Notes: generated by a model not told the origin, from the letters alone. DNA of 64,000 bases from Saprospiraceae bacterium (GCA_020628645.1 JAHDES010000010.1:1-64000); one strand, 5' to 3'; shown: positions 10,009 through 19,606, counted from the first letter of the stretch. A program made the numbers and translations.

Positions 10009-10016
10009 TATATTTG
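10009..10016 (+). promoter_or_regulatory. Candidate -7 box (TATATTTG) for the PepSY gene
   Basis: An exact TAnnTTTG match on the plus strand. The upstream element is weak: a TTG at 9992-9994 is closer than usual, and a TTTA lies at a better distance. Predicted leader of about 90 nt to the GTG at 10112. Confidence 0.4.
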
Positions 10017-10111
10017 TTTTTTTTGATGATAATGGGAAATCATATCTTTTAATAAATATTTCTTACAAATTTAATACCCTAATTTATTTTTGATTAATAT
10101 TATTTAACTAA

Positions 10112-10654
10112 GTGCTTCTAAAAAAAATAATAAAAAGCCTTCGTGTCTCTCGAGTATGGCATCGCTATTTAGGAACAGCTCTTGCGCTATTCTTATTTAT
10201 CAGTGCCATCACAGGTATTTTATTAGCACTTAAAAAAGACGTTGATTTACTACAACCTCCCACTCAAAAAGGAAGTTCCAAGGTTTTAACTGATTGGAAA
10301 TCAATCGCTGATATTGCTGATATTGCCACAACAGCCTTTCATACAGCTCATCCCAACCAACTTGAAAATACCATAGATCGAATAGATGCGCGTCCTTCTA
10401 AAGGAATGGTTAAAGTTTTATTTAAAAAGGGCTATTGGGAAGTACAAGTAGATGCAGTAAATGGGGAAATATTATCCATTGCCAAACGTCATTCTGATTG
10501 GATTGAAGCTTTACATGATGGTTCAATTATTGCGGATTGGTTTAAACTCATTTCTATGAATATGATTGGTTGGGGCTTATTATTAATGATTATTTCTGGC
10601 TTATGGTTATGGTATGGTCCCAAACGCTATCGTAAGTTGAAGAAACAGCGATAA
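10112..10654 (+). CDS. PepSY-associated transmembrane protein
   Basis: A 180-residue protein. The frame begins at a GTG just after an in-frame stop, so GTG is the only start that keeps the N-terminal helix (LKKIIKSLRVSRVWHRYLG). HRYLGTALALFLFISAITGILLAL (about residues 18-41) is the typical first helix of PepSY-TM proteins, followed by a periplasmic segment of about 95 residues containing a PepSY-like repeat (VLFKKGYWEVQVDAVNGEIL). A second helix, GWGLLLMIISGLWLWYG, ends in a basic tail. Larger relatives are linked to iron-siderophore uptake and reduction; this short version has only one periplasmic module, so its role is uncertain. No siderophore genes are nearby. Confidence 0.75.
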   Translation: MLLKKIIKSLRVSRVWHRYLGTALALFLFISAITGILLALKKDVDLLQPPTQKGSSKVLTDWKSIADIADIATTAFHTAHPNQLENTIDRIDARPSKGMVKVLFKKGYWEVQVDAVNGEILSIAKRHSDWIEALHDGSIIADWFKLISMNMIGWGLLLMIISGLWLWYGPKRYRKLKKQR

Positions 10655-10746
10655 ATCAACTACTTCATCCCGAAATCATACCTAATTTCTTTTAGCACTT
10701 ATGTGCCTGCCTGTCATAAAATTTTATTAACCAAGGCAGACAGAGT

Positions 10747-12327
10747 TCAATACTCACTCGTCGTATGAAAGCGCACTTCGGGATGATTTTCTTGTGCCAT
10801 TTGGAGGGTCCAAGCAGATTCGGCAAGAAAGACAAGATTTCCATCTTTATCTTTTGCCATATCGCGTTTGCGACGACTTGTTAATTCGCGTAAAGCTGCT
10901 TCCTCTCCGCTCACCCAACAAGCTTTATGCAAGTTGACGGGTTCGTACTGACAAGAGGCTCCATATTCATGTTTGAGGCGATATTGTATCACTTCAAATT
11001 GGAGCGCACCGACTGTACCTATTATTTTTCGACCGTTGATTTCTTTGATAAATAATTGGGCGACCCCTTCATCCATCAATTGGGTTAATCCTTTCGCTAA
11101 TTGTTTAGCTTTCATAGGATTAGCATTATTCACAAAGCGAAATTGCTCAGGAGAAAAGCTTGGAATTCCTTTGAAATGAAGCACCTCCCCCTCTGTCAAA
11201 GAGTCACCAATTTTAAAATTCCCTGAATCATATAAACCCACTACATCTCCTGGGTAAGCAGCTTCGATGACCTCTTTTTTAGATGCCATAAAAGTAGTAG
11301 GATTGGCAAATTTCATTTTACGATTTTGGCGAACGTGAAGATAATTGGTATTGCGCTCAAATTTACCCGAACAAATGCGCATAAAAGCGATTCGATCTCG
11401 ATGTTTAGGATCCATATTCGCATGAATTTTGAAAACAAAACCTGCAAACTTATCTTCTAAGGGATTAATGATTCGTTCCTCCGTTTCACGAGGTAAAGGA
11501 GTGGGTGCAATTTCGATAAAACAATCCAATAATTCCTTGACTCCAAAATTATTAATAGCACTTCCAAAAAAGACTGGAGATAACTCACCATTCAGATAGG
11601 CTTCTTTATCAAATTCGGGATAAACTTCATCTGCCATCGTCGCTTCTTCACGAAGTTCTTCAGCCGCATTTTCCCCAATATGTTGTTCTAAATCTGGACT
11701 ATCCAAATCAGTTATTTCAATGGCTTCTCCTGTATCATCTTGTTTAGCATGAGGACGAAAAAGGACTAATTTTTTTTCATATAAATTGTATACGCCCTTG
11801 AATCTCTGCCCCATTCCCACAGGCCAACTCAAGGGTCGAACAGTCAAACCTAATTTTTCTTCCAATTCATCTAATAAATCAAAACCATCTTTCCCTTCAC
11901 GGTCTAATTTATTGATAAAAACGATGATAGGCGTCTTACGCATACGGCATACTTTGACCAATTTTTCGGTTTGTGTTTCCACCCCTTTTGCCACATCTAT
12001 CACCACAATCACACTATCCACTGCTGTAAGTGTACGAAAGGTATCTTCTGCAAAATCTTGGTGACCAGGTGTATCTAAAATATTAATTTTCAAACCTTTA
12101 TACTCAAAACCCATTACAGAAGTTGCTACAGAAATTCCTCTTTGTTTTTCAATTTCCATAAAATCGGAAGTCGCCGAACGTTTAATTTTATTCGATTTCA
12201 CAGCCCCTGCTACTTGGATTGCTCCACCAAAAAGGAGTAATTTTTCTGTCAGCGTCGTTTTACCTGCATCAGGGTGACTGATAATACCAAATGTGCGCCG
12301 CTTGTTAATCTCCGTTTGAATACTCAT
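10747..12327 (-). CDS. prfC: Peptide chain release factor 3
   Basis: RF3 is the translational GTPase that recycles release factors RF1 and RF2 from the terminating ribosome in the cytoplasm. The 526-residue length fits the family. GTPase motifs are intact: G1 HPDAGKTT (18-25), switch I region [11 protein letters not shown] (about 60-70), G3 DTPGH (85-89) and G4 NKLD (139-142). The domain after the G domain contains the RF3-type stretch [19 protein letters not shown], and the C-terminus ends in the family-like RFHTTSEY. It stands alone on the minus strand, with a candidate promoter about 100 nt upstream. Confidence 0.96.
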   Translation of the reverse strand: MSIQTEINKRRTFGIISHPDAGKTTLTEKLLLFGGAIQVAGAVKSNKIKRSATSDFMEIEKQRGISVATSVMGFEYKGLKINILDTPGHQDFAEDTFRTLTAVDSVIVVIDVAKGVETQTEKLVKVCRMRKTPIIVFINKLDREGKDGFDLLDELEEKLGLTVRPLSWPVGMGQRFKGVYNLYEKKLVLFRPHAKQDDTGEAIEITDLDSPDLEQHIGENAAEELREEATMADEVYPEFDKEAYLNGELSPVFFGSAINNFGVKELLDCFIEIAPTPLPRETEERIINPLEDKFAGFVFKIHANMDPKHRDRIAFMRICSGKFERNTNYLHVRQNRKMKFANPTTFMASKKEVIEAAYPGDVVGLYDSGNFKIGDSLTEGEVLHFKGIPSFSPEQFRFVNNANPMKAKQLAKGLTQLMDEGVAQLFIKEINGRKIIGTVGALQFEVIQYRLKHEYGASCQYEPVNLHKACWVSGEEAALRELTSRRKRDMAKDKDGNLVFLAESAWTLQMAQENHPEVRFHTTSEY

Positions 12328-12427
12328 AGATAAAATAGGTTTGCGATCGTGTTTAAATATCTCTCAACCTAAAACTACTAATTTTCGCAAAAAGATAAAT
12401 TTCAAACAAGATCTTGAAAAAGCGCTG

Positions 12428-12435
12428 CAAAGTTA
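12428..12435 (-). promoter_or_regulatory. Candidate -7 box (TAACTTTG) for prfC
   Basis: The minus strand reads TAACTTTG, an exact TAnnTTTG match, about 100 nt upstream of the prfC ATG. No clear -33 TTTG was found at the usual distance. Confidence 0.4.
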
Positions 12436-12512
12436 TACTTTTTTTAGCAGTAGATATTGTATATTTCGATTTAGAATTCGTCAAAAATTAAATTCCTTTT
12501 TTTAGTTTTCTT

Positions 12513-13100
12513 ATGGCTTCTTTATTTCAAACTTATTTTAGCTTAGGATTTGATCACATTCTTGACCCTAGAGCATTTGACCATATTGTATTTTTAATTG
12601 CTTTATGTGCCGTGTATACGTGGGCAGAATGGAAGCAATTAGCCATTTTAGTAACGGCATTTACCATCGGACATTCTTTGACCTTGGCAATGGCGGTTTT
12701 AGATGTCATTCAATTTTCTAGCACCCTAGTAGAAACATTGATTCCAATTACCATTATGATAACAGCTCTATTAAATGTGGTATTATCAACAAACCATTTT
12801 CAGAAACAAAAACGATGGCATTATGTCTTGGCATTAGTATTTGGGTTTATACATGGAATGGGCTTTTCAGGGCTTCTAAAACAGATGCAATTGCTGGGAG
12901 AAGACACTCTTTTGATGCAGTTATTTGCCTTTAATATAGGTATTGAAGTTGGACAATTATTAATTGTCACTTTTATAATGGGAATTGTATATTTGATATT
13001 AAATGTGCTGAATATCCGACAATTGAGCTGGAAAATCTTTATTTCTGGTGCGACTTTTGGAATTGGAATTATATTGCTCTTGCAATTATTTTATAAATAA
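12513..13100 (+). CDS. HupE/UreJ-family membrane protein
   Basis: A 195-residue integral membrane protein with about six hydrophobic segments. FDHILDPRAFDHIVFLIALC near the start and the stretches FTIGHSLTLAMAVL and FGFIHGMGFSGLL are the His/Gly-bearing signatures of the HupE/UreJ_2 family. Those proteins carry conserved His and Asp residues in the membrane and are proposed nickel or cobalt permeases in organisms with hydrogenase or urease. No nickel-enzyme genes occur in this window, and in Bacteroidota the family is often found alone, so metal transport is an inference. Confidence 0.8.
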   Translation: MASLFQTYFSLGFDHILDPRAFDHIVFLIALCAVYTWAEWKQLAILVTAFTIGHSLTLAMAVLDVIQFSSTLVETLIPITIMITALLNVVLSTNHFQKQKRWHYVLALVFGFIHGMGFSGLLKQMQLLGEDTLLMQLFAFNIGIEVGQLLIVTFIMGIVYLILNVLNIRQLSWKIFISGATFGIGIILLLQLFYK

Positions 13101-13264
13101 TGTATTTTAGAGAAAAAAAAGAGGAATAATACTTTTTTTGCCAAAAATCATTAGCCAATCACAACTTATTGCCAAATTTAGGCGTTCTAACTACACCATA
13201 AAAACCAACCCAAATTCCATTTATTCCTGTTAGTTTCAACTAATTTTTTATTCGAAAAACCAAT

Positions 13265-13594
13265 ATGGCAAATCAACCTAGCTATTATGATCTAGTTTTT
13301 GAACTCACCCGACTTATCCCCGAAGGTCGAGTAAGTACTTACGGCGCAATAGCAGATAGTTTAGCTTTAGGGTCGGCAAGAATGGTGGGTTGGGCCTTGA
13401 ATAAATGTATAGGCCCGAATAGTGATGTACCTGCTCATCGTGTCGTTAATCGAAAAGGAGAATTATCAGGTCGCATCCATTTTTCTACCCCCACAAGAAT
13501 GCAAGAACTCCTTGAAGCAGAGGGTGTTGAGATAAAAGAAGATAAAGTTGTCAATTTCCAAGAATGTTTTTGGCATCCAGCGAAAGAGCTATAA
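13265..13594 (+). CDS. Alkyltransferase-like (ATL) DNA-binding protein lacking the active-site cysteine
   Basis: A 109-residue protein matching the C-terminal DNA-binding domain of O6-alkylguanine-DNA alkyltransferase: YDLVFELTRLIPEGRVSTYGAIA near the start, the recognition-helix region ARMVGWALN (38-46) with the Arg used to flip the base, and PAHRVV (56-61). In true MGMT enzymes this last motif is PCHRV and the Cys accepts the alkyl group; here Ala-57 replaces it. ATL proteins bind O6-alkylguanine and hand the lesion to nucleotide excision repair. That role is established for the family and inferred here. Upstream is a 164-nt spacer without a clear promoter. Confidence 0.9.
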   Translation: MANQPSYYDLVFELTRLIPEGRVSTYGAIADSLALGSARMVGWALNKCIGPNSDVPAHRVVNRKGELSGRIHFSTPTRMQELLEAEGVEIKEDKVVNFQECFWHPAKEL

Positions 13595-13702
13595 ACATAG
13601 CCAACCGAAACAAATCGAACCTACCATTATCGTCAGTCAGATTGGAAGACGGATAGTACTCTTTTCTACCAACTGAATCAAAAATAGGGAACAATTTACA
13701 TC

Positions 13703-14290
13703 ATGAACAAAGGGAAAAGTAGTTTTACTTTCTCCCAACAAATTATTAATCGCATGAATCGAACGATAGGATGGATTATTATAGGTTTAATTTTCTTTAT
13801 TTCAAGTAGTAATAATGAACCTGACCTAATTTATTGGTCGGAGGATTATCGCTTATCTTGGGATGATTTTCAAGGGCAACCTCGATTTGATCAAAAATAT
13901 ATTTCTGCACTTACTTCTTCTGGCATTGTAGATTATAAAGGTTGTAAAGATGGTATGCTCATTTATGAAGTAAAAGCATATTTTGAACGACAAAACTCAT
14001 GGGTGAAACAAGAAGCTTATACGGATTATCATCTCGCTCATGAACAACTTCATTTTGATATCACCGAACTCAATGCGCGTCGTTTGCGAAGAGCCTTGAC
14101 TAAACGCCAATTTCTATGTGGACAAGAGGAAGAATTTAGTCAATTTGTACAAGCGAATTTACAAGAATGGTTTGACGATCAACGAGATTATGATTTTGCA
14201 ACACGCCATAGTATGGACAAAGTAAAGCAGAAAGAATGGATGTATCGCATTCATACAGAACTATCCCTTTTAGATGATTATAAAGAATAA
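13703..14290 (+). CDS. Putative membrane-anchored HExxH peptidase (DUF922-like)
   Basis: A 195-residue protein with one N-terminal hydrophobic segment (TIGWIIIGLIFFISSS, about 21-36), acting as a signal or anchor. An alternative ATG at 13754 would remove 17 residues in front of it. The following domain has WSEDYRLSWDDFQGQP and then HLAHEQLHFDITELNARRLR, which contains an HExxH zinc-binding motif at residues 113-117. This arrangement resembles DUF922-type putative zinc proteases, which work outside the cytoplasm. No protein substrate is known. The gene ends 8 nt from the end of the convergent MscS gene. The family call rests on the motif and its flanks. Confidence 0.65.
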   Translation: MNKGKSSFTFSQQIINRMNRTIGWIIIGLIFFISSSNNEPDLIYWSEDYRLSWDDFQGQPRFDQKYISALTSSGIVDYKGCKDGMLIYEVKAYFERQNSWVKQEAYTDYHLAHEQLHFDITELNARRLRRALTKRQFLCGQEEEFSQFVQANLQEWFDDQRDYDFATRHSMDKVKQKEWMYRIHTELSLLDDYKE

Positions 14291-14298
14291 AACAAGAA

Positions 14299-15651
14299 TT
14301 AGTCTTCCTTTTTAATCCATACATCACGTTGTGGAAAAGGAATAGAGATATTATGTTCTCGAAATAGACGATCTATTTCAAAACGAGCGTCGCTTTTTAT
14401 GTCTTCTATGACAATAAAATTGCGTGTCCAAAAATGAAGTTGAAAATCAAGAGAAGAATCTCCAAAATTGATAAATCGTACAATAGGCATCGGATAATCC
14501 AACACATAAATATTCTCTCGTGCTACACGAAGTAATAATTTTTTAACCAAAGCCGTATTTGATCCATAAGCCACCCCTATATTAATATGAAATCGTGCTT
14601 TATTATCATAATGACTCCAATTGATTACATTATCTACAATCAATTTTGAGTTGGGAACAATTACAGTGATATTATCAAAGGTTTCTACTAAGGATGTCCG
14701 TAAACCAATCTTTTTAACCGTCCCTATTAGTTCATTAACATTGACGACATCTCCCACTTCAACCGTGCGTTCAAACAATAAAATGATCCCTGAAATAAGG
14801 TCATTAAAGGTTTGTTGTAAGCCCAATCCAATACCAACTAACAAAGCGGCTGCACCACCCCAAATAAGGGTCATATCAATACCAATGCTATCTATGGTAA
14901 TGAACGCCGCTATAGTATAAATGATATATTTTAATAACTGATTGATGGCATATTGCGAGCCAATATTGATACTTTTTCGTTTGTAATAACTATACAAAAC
15001 TAATTGGATCATCAGCCAGGCAAATAATCGTGCTGCCAATAAAATCAAGAACCCAAAGATAATACTCGTTATCGTCAAGGGAACATCTGGCGTCTCTCTA
15101 TTGGGAATATCAAAAAAGGTATAATTGAAATTAAAAGCATTTAAAATCAATAAGATAGAGATCAAATAGACAATATATTGAGTCGTTTTACTGGCTTTTC
15201 CTTCAATCTCATCATCTATCGTTTTAGGACTATCTTTTTTCTTTTTTTCAGCATCTCTATTCACATAATAATTGTGAAGCATGACTTTGGAAATCAACCA
15301 ATCCATCAATCGTGCAATCTGAAAAATCAACAAAACCTGAATAATAGTAGAAAGGCGAAAGTCAACTGTTTCATGATTAGGAAAAAGATCAATATCTAAT
15401 TTGCCAATATAAAGTCCTCCCAACAAAATAATAAAAATGCCAATTAATAGAACGATGGAGCGCGTTCTTCTTCGTTGTTTTAATTCTACCTCATTTTTAC
15501 TAAAATAACGTGGCAAAAGGCGATTAATCACCACTCGATACACAAGGTATACCACCAAAATCAATAGTACAAAACCAATGAGCTGCCCTAATGTAATTGG
15601 TACAGTGCCTATCGAAAATAAAACATAACGCAAATTGGCGAGTATATCCAT
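14299..15651 (-). CDS. Mechanosensitive ion channel, MscS family
   Basis: A 450-residue inner-membrane protein that would open under membrane tension to release solutes during hypo-osmotic shock. It has about five transmembrane segments, with a charged cytoplasmic loop (VNRDAEKKKKDSPKTIDDE) between the early helices. The pore helix and upper beta domain are clear at about residues 250-310: LIWGGAAALLVGIGLGLQQ, then ISGIILLFERTVEVGDVV and GTVKKIGLRTSLVETFD. The pore helix has the Ala/Gly packing pattern of MscS TM3. The protein is longer than E. coli MscS because of extra N-terminal helices. The gene converges on the putative peptidase. Confidence 0.93.
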   Translation of the reverse strand: MDILANLRYVLFSIGTVPITLGQLIGFVLLILVVYLVYRVVINRLLPRYFSKNEVELKQRRRTRSIVLLIGIFIILLGGLYIGKLDIDLFPNHETVDFRLSTIIQVLLIFQIARLMDWLISKVMLHNYYVNRDAEKKKKDSPKTIDDEIEGKASKTTQYIVYLISILLILNAFNFNYTFFDIPNRETPDVPLTITSIIFGFLILLAARLFAWLMIQLVLYSYYKRKSINIGSQYAINQLLKYIIYTIAAFITIDSIGIDMTLIWGGAAALLVGIGLGLQQTFNDLISGIILLFERTVEVGDVVNVNELIGTVKKIGLRTSLVETFDNITVIVPNSKLIVDNVINWSHYDNKARFHINIGVAYGSNTALVKKLLLRVARENIYVLDYPMPIVRFINFGDSSLDFQLHFWTRNFIVIEDIKSDARFEIDRLFREHNISIPFPQRDVWIKKED

Positions 15652-15931
15652 GCTGTAAATGTAAGAACTAAATCATATTTTCTACGATCATTGGCTACAA
15701 GATAATAACCAAAAGTCAATTGAATAATGTAAATCTCAAAAAACTCTTTATTTGAAAAGGGTATAAAATTGCATTTTTCATATAAATCAGACAAAAAATT
15801 ATATTTCATTTAACAAAATAGACCTTCACCAGCATTTTGTTATAAAATAATTAAGCAATTGGCAGAAAAACTGTAACTTTACTGCTGCTTTTACGCGGAT
15901 AAACTGCAATTGTCAACGTAAACCACCAAAA

Positions 15932-16975
15932 ATGAAATTGTACAACCGAGTCAATAGTGATGAACTAAAACGTCAACTATTGGAAAGTAAAGAAGAGCGA
16001 ATTACGCTTTCTTTCTACAAATATTATCAGCTACCCAATCCCCATTTTTTTCGGGATTACATTTATTATCACTGGAGTCAATTAGGTGTCTTTGGTCGTA
16101 TTTATGTCGCTAAGGAAGGTGTAAATGGACAGATTTCTGTTCCTAAGGAACAAATTAGTGCTTTTAAAAAAGAAATGGCAAATGTGCTTTTTCTGGCAGG
16201 TATTCGTTTGAATATTGCCATTGAAGATGACGGAAAATCGTTCTATAAGCTTAAAATAAAGGTACGTGACAAAATTGTAGCGGACGGATTGAATGATGAA
16301 AGCTTTGATGTAACTGATAGAGGTACGCACATCAATGCAGAACAATTTAATACCCTTAGCGATCAGGAAAACACTCTTATTGTGGATATGCGCAATCATT
16401 ATGAGAGCGAAGTAGGTCATTTTGAAGATGCCATCATTCCAGATGTAGAAACTTTTCGAGAAGCATTGCCTTTAGTGGAGAAGATGTTGGAGGAAGACAA
16501 GGATAAAAACATCATTATGTATTGTACTGGCGGCATTCGTTGTGAAAAAGCAAGTGCTTATTACAAACATAAAGGCTTCAAAAATGTTTTTCAGCTTGAC
16601 GGCGGCATTATAGAATATGCACGACAAGTAAAAGCACAAGGTCTATCCAATAAATTTAAGGGAAAAAACTTTGTCTTTGATGATCGTATGGGAGAGCGAA
16701 TTGGCGAAGAAATCATTTCCCAATGCCATCAATGTGGTACCACTTGTGATACCCACATTAATTGCGCCAATGATGCTTGTCATATTCTATTTATTCAGTG
16801 TGAAGCTTGTGCCATAAAGTACAACAACTGTTGTTCCCAAAAATGTAGTGAATTCAGCGAATTGCCAGAAGAACAACGCGAATTACTCAAGAAAGACATT
16901 GCTTTTAATGGCACACAATTTGGAAAAGGTCGCTATAAAGCCTTACATAAAGACAAGAAACTAGATATACAATAA
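15932..16975 (+). CDS. trhO: tRNA uridine(34) hydroxylase, rhodanese-like
   Basis: TrhO (YceA) makes 5-hydroxyuridine at tRNA position 34 with oxygen. This 347-residue protein has the N-terminal acylphosphatase-like domain typical of the family (GRIYVAKEGVNGQISVP, about 55-71), then a rhodanese domain whose active-site loop is YCTGGIRCEK at 197-206 (Cys-198). The C-terminal 100 residues are Cys-rich (CHQCGTTC, CEAC, CCSQKC), a region seen in many YceA homologues and probably metal-binding. The start at 15932 is the first ATG, and the protein opens with MKLYNRVNSDELK as expected. It appears monocistronic. Confidence 0.93.
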   Translation: MKLYNRVNSDELKRQLLESKEERITLSFYKYYQLPNPHFFRDYIYYHWSQLGVFGRIYVAKEGVNGQISVPKEQISAFKKEMANVLFLAGIRLNIAIEDDGKSFYKLKIKVRDKIVADGLNDESFDVTDRGTHINAEQFNTLSDQENTLIVDMRNHYESEVGHFEDAIIPDVETFREALPLVEKMLEEDKDKNIIMYCTGGIRCEKASAYYKHKGFKNVFQLDGGIIEYARQVKAQGLSNKFKGKNFVFDDRMGERIGEEIISQCHQCGTTCDTHINCANDACHILFIQCEACAIKYNNCCSQKCSEFSELPEEQRELLKKDIAFNGTQFGKGRYKALHKDKKLDIQ

Positions 16976-17719
16976 AATAAAGGAATTAGAACAAATACCA
17001 TTATAATCTCACCACCTCAAACTATATTTCTCAAGCACATTACTTACTGCCTAAAAAAAAGCAAGGAGATAAAATTTGAGCATTTTATCTCCCGCGATAT
17101 TATCGTACAAAGTCAAATTAGAGATAAGTAGACAATTTAAAGGTAAGTTTAAGAGAGTTGCTACTTATCGGCATTAAGTATCTGTTATGGTACAAATATG
17201 CGGCGGTTTTGAATGTAATCCTATTACAGTTTTACAAAAAATCACCACATTAGATTTTATTTTTTCTTCTCAAAAAAAATCCTAAAACATTCATTTTTAA
17301 CACCTTAAAAATTCAAAATCTCACAAAATAAGGATTTTAACATCATAATTTTCACTGAGAAAAAATATATGTCACAAAATTTCTATATAAGTTTTATTCT
17401 CTTTATTCAATAAAAACTTATTAGATTTCTAATAAATCATCAATTGTAATTTTATTAGAAGAATTATTATCATTTTTTGAGTAAATATTAGTGATCATGA
17501 TTTATCAATTTAAAATAAAAAAAAATGTAAAAACAATACAATTATAGTTTGATTGAAAAAATAAATTCTAAACAAAAAACAGAATATTAGAAATATCAAA
17601 AATAGAATCAATTAATTGTTAAAATATTTAATTGCTTCGTTATCTTGGTATAAGCTATCATAAATAGTTTATTAAATTACTATATAAAACCTTTAATAGT
17701 CTGTCACATTTTTCTCTAT
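16976..17719. other. Long AT-rich intergenic region
   Basis: About 740 nt, extremely AT-rich in its right half, with no supported gene. It contains one clear hairpin (17065-17092, listed separately). I see no clear TAnnTTTG box in front of the gene at 17720. The motif TCACA, or its complement TGTGA, appears at several places (for example near 17318, 17372 and 17703), which resembles sites upstream of the surface genes at 60.0-60.3 kb. Confidence 0.5.
17065..17092. repeat. Perfect 11-bp hairpin downstream of trhO
   Basis: GGAGATAAAAT at 17065-17075 pairs with ATTTTATCTCC at 17082-17092 around a 6-nt loop. A run of A at 17053-17060 gives a T tract only on the minus strand, so as a plus-strand terminator for trhO it is atypical; it may be a transcript-end stabilising structure. 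Confidence 0.5.
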
Positions 17720-19270
17720 ATGGATGATCTTAAAGAATTAATACGGATTATTACCAAAAATAAAGTAAGCAAGATTGAAATAATTGGGCAGAATAGTAGT
17801 AGACGGAGTAAAGTTCAAGAACTTTATCATGGCATTGCTAGTGGTCAATTTAAGACAGATGAAGAAGCTGCATATTTTTTTTATGGAACATCCTCAGACT
17901 CTCAGACTTATAAAAAATTAAAATATCGTTTGCGTAAAAGACTAATTGACACTATATTCTTCATCGATGTTAATCAACCCTCTTTTACAGATGCACAACG
18001 AGCATATTATTCTTGTCATAAAGAGTGGGCAGCAATCAATTTATTAATACGTCGTGGTGGAAAAGGAAAACTTTTTACTATCGCTGAACAACTTCTTAAA
18101 AAAGCCATTGAATTTGAGATCACAGAAATTGTTGTTGAAATTTCGCGCTTATTACGAACAATTTATAGCAACGTAAAACTAAACCATAGTAAATATAAGG
18201 AATATGATGCGTTAGTAGATATTTACTCAGACATACTCATTTTAGAGTTAAAAGCTGAAAAATATAATACAGCTTTGACATATAAAATAGGTCAATCTCG
18301 TGCATCAAGAATTGATCTTGAGGAAGAAGCAATAAGATATTCTAATGAACTTCAGGATAAAGTTCTCAAAAATAATTCCTATCGTTTTCATATTGCTGCA
18401 TTTAGGGTACTTGCATTACGTTATCAAGTTGTAAATGATTATAAGGGGCTACTAAATGTGTGTAAAAAAGCAATCCATTTTTTTGAACATAAAGAAGGGT
18501 TATCATTTCCAAATGCAATTTTTCTGTTTCAATATCGCTTAGTCGCTTGTTTAACTCAGCTCAATCGCTTTGAAGAAGGCGAACAAGAAGCTCTAAAATG
18601 CTTAGCCTTACCTATAGAAGGAGGACATAATTGGTTTGCGGCTTATTATACCTATCTCGTCTTATTATTTCGCTCTCAACAATATTCTAAAGCATTAATT
18701 ACATGTATGACTGCAATGCATCATTCTACTTTCAAAAAACAAACTACCGGCACAAAAGAATTATTTAGCGTATTAGATGCCTACCTTCAATATTTTATTG
18801 CTATTGATGTCATTGATAAAAAGGCAATTGATCCACATTATGTATATACCACCTTTAAACTCAATCGTTTTTTAAATGGTCTTCCTGAGTTTTCCAAAGA
18901 TAAACGAGGAATGAATATTCACATTCTCATTATACAGGTTTTGTTTTTATTACAACAAGGCAAGCATGATATTGTGATTGATCGGGTAGAAACACTCAAT
19001 ATGTATTGTTCGCGCTATTTGAAAAAAGATGATACCTTCCGTTCCAATTGTTTTATCAAAATGCTCTTACAGCTTCCCATCGCTGGTTTTCATCGCGCAG
19101 GGGTAGAGCGAAAGGCAGAAAAATTCTTCAAAAAACTACAAAGTGTCCCCATTGAAATCGCAGAACAAAGTACGGATGTAGAAATTGTCCCTTACGAACG
19201 ACTTTGGCAATATGTCTTAGATTCGTTGGGTACGAAGTTTTATTTTCATGAACGCTACATCCGAAAATGA
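17720..19270 (+). CDS. Uncharacterised helical-repeat protein (516 aa)
   Basis: A cytoplasmic, almost wholly helical protein without signal peptide or membrane segments. It opens with MDDLKELIRIITKNKVSKIEIIG and has a basic N-terminal region (KKLKYRLRKRLIDTIFF, about residues 74-90). The rest has repeated helix pairs with TPR-like spacing of Tyr, Ala and Leu (for example RFEEGEQEALKCLAL, QQYSKALITCMTAMH). I recall no named family. Similar orphan proteins with an N-terminal helical head and degenerate TPRs occur in Saprospirales, but I cannot confirm that here. The gene stands alone between a 740-nt spacer and tRNA-Gln. A scaffold or regulatory role is only a guess. Confidence 0.8.
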   Translation: MDDLKELIRIITKNKVSKIEIIGQNSSRRSKVQELYHGIASGQFKTDEEAAYFFYGTSSDSQTYKKLKYRLRKRLIDTIFFIDVNQPSFTDAQRAYYSCHKEWAAINLLIRRGGKGKLFTIAEQLLKKAIEFEITEIVVEISRLLRTIYSNVKLNHSKYKEYDALVDIYSDILILELKAEKYNTALTYKIGQSRASRIDLEEEAIRYSNELQDKVLKNNSYRFHIAAFRVLALRYQVVNDYKGLLNVCKKAIHFFEHKEGLSFPNAIFLFQYRLVACLTQLNRFEEGEQEALKCLALPIEGGHNWFAAYYTYLVLLFRSQQYSKALITCMTAMHHSTFKKQTTGTKELFSVLDAYLQYFIAIDVIDKKAIDPHYVYTTFKLNRFLNGLPEFSKDKRGMNIHILIIQVLFLLQQGKHDIVIDRVETLNMYCSRYLKKDDTFRSNCFIKMLLQLPIAGFHRAGVERKAEKFFKKLQSVPIEIAEQSTDVEIVPYERLWQYVLDSLGTKFYFHERYIRK

Positions 19271-19342
19271 TGGGCTACTTGTAAAAAGAAAAAATATTTA
19301 AAAAAAATAAGATGGGAACTTTACAAGTTCCAAATTTTGTTA

Positions 19343-19350
19343 TAAATTTG
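19343..19350 (+). promoter_or_regulatory. Candidate -7 box (TAAATTTG) for tRNA-Gln
   Basis: An exact TAnnTTTG match ending 27 nt before the tRNA 5' end, a suitable distance for a short precursor leader. A small hairpin at 19315-19331 just upstream may mark the end of the preceding transcript. Confidence 0.5.
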
Positions 19351-19377
19351 TCCTGCTTTTGAAAAAAAGCTGGTTCT

Positions 19378-19449
19378 TGACCCATGGTGTAATTGGCAAC
19401 ACAGCTGGTTTTGGTCCAGTCGTTCTAGGTTCGAGTCCTAGTGGGTCAA
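19378..19449 (+). tRNA. tRNA-Gln (anticodon TTG)
   Basis: All cloverleaf parts can be folded by eye. The acceptor stem pairs TGACCCA (19378-19384) with TGGGTCA (19442-19448). The D arm is GTGT/ACAC. The anticodon stem is GCTGG/CCAGT with loop TTTTGGT, placing TTG at positions 34-36. The T arm is CTAGG/CCTAG with loop TTCGAGT. The anticodon reads CAA, hence glutamine. CCA is not encoded. A terminator follows 14 nt later. Confidence 0.96.
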
Positions 19450-19462
19450 CAAAAATAAAGTG

Positions 19463-19504
19463 AAGTCCTTAATAAGTTTTCAACTTTTAAGGGCTTTTTC
19501 TTTT
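19463..19504 (+). terminator. Intrinsic terminator after tRNA-Gln
   Basis: AAGTCCTTAA (19463-19472) pairs with TTAAGGGCTT (19487-19496), including one G-T wobble, and is followed by a T-rich tract to 19504. Confidence 0.75.
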
Positions 19505-19606
19505 AGCATTTCTCTTGTCTATTGCCTCCCATACTTGTGCAATAATAGTGAGCAGACTAGAATTAAAATGCCTATTTTGACCGAATGCTCGCTATAATTA
19601 ATAGGT

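Noticed and set aside
10655-10746. Imperfect CTGCCTGTC / GGCAGACAG pairing considered as a terminator
   Set aside because: Two mismatches in a short stem, a long loop and no T tract.
15609-15809. 66-codon minus-strand frame at the 5' end of the MscS gene
   Set aside because: It overlaps the MscS start in another frame, is Phe/Tyr-rich low-complexity sequence and has no recognisable start context.
19315-19331. Small hairpin GGAACTT/AAGTTCC before tRNA-Gln considered as a member of the tandem-hairpin family
   Set aside because: Only a single 7-bp hairpin without the GTTTCC turn or the second hairpin; similarity is limited to AAGTT.
19378-19449. tRNA-Gln considered as an integration site
   Set aside because: No integrase is adjacent and no partial copy of the tRNA 3' end was noticed nearby.
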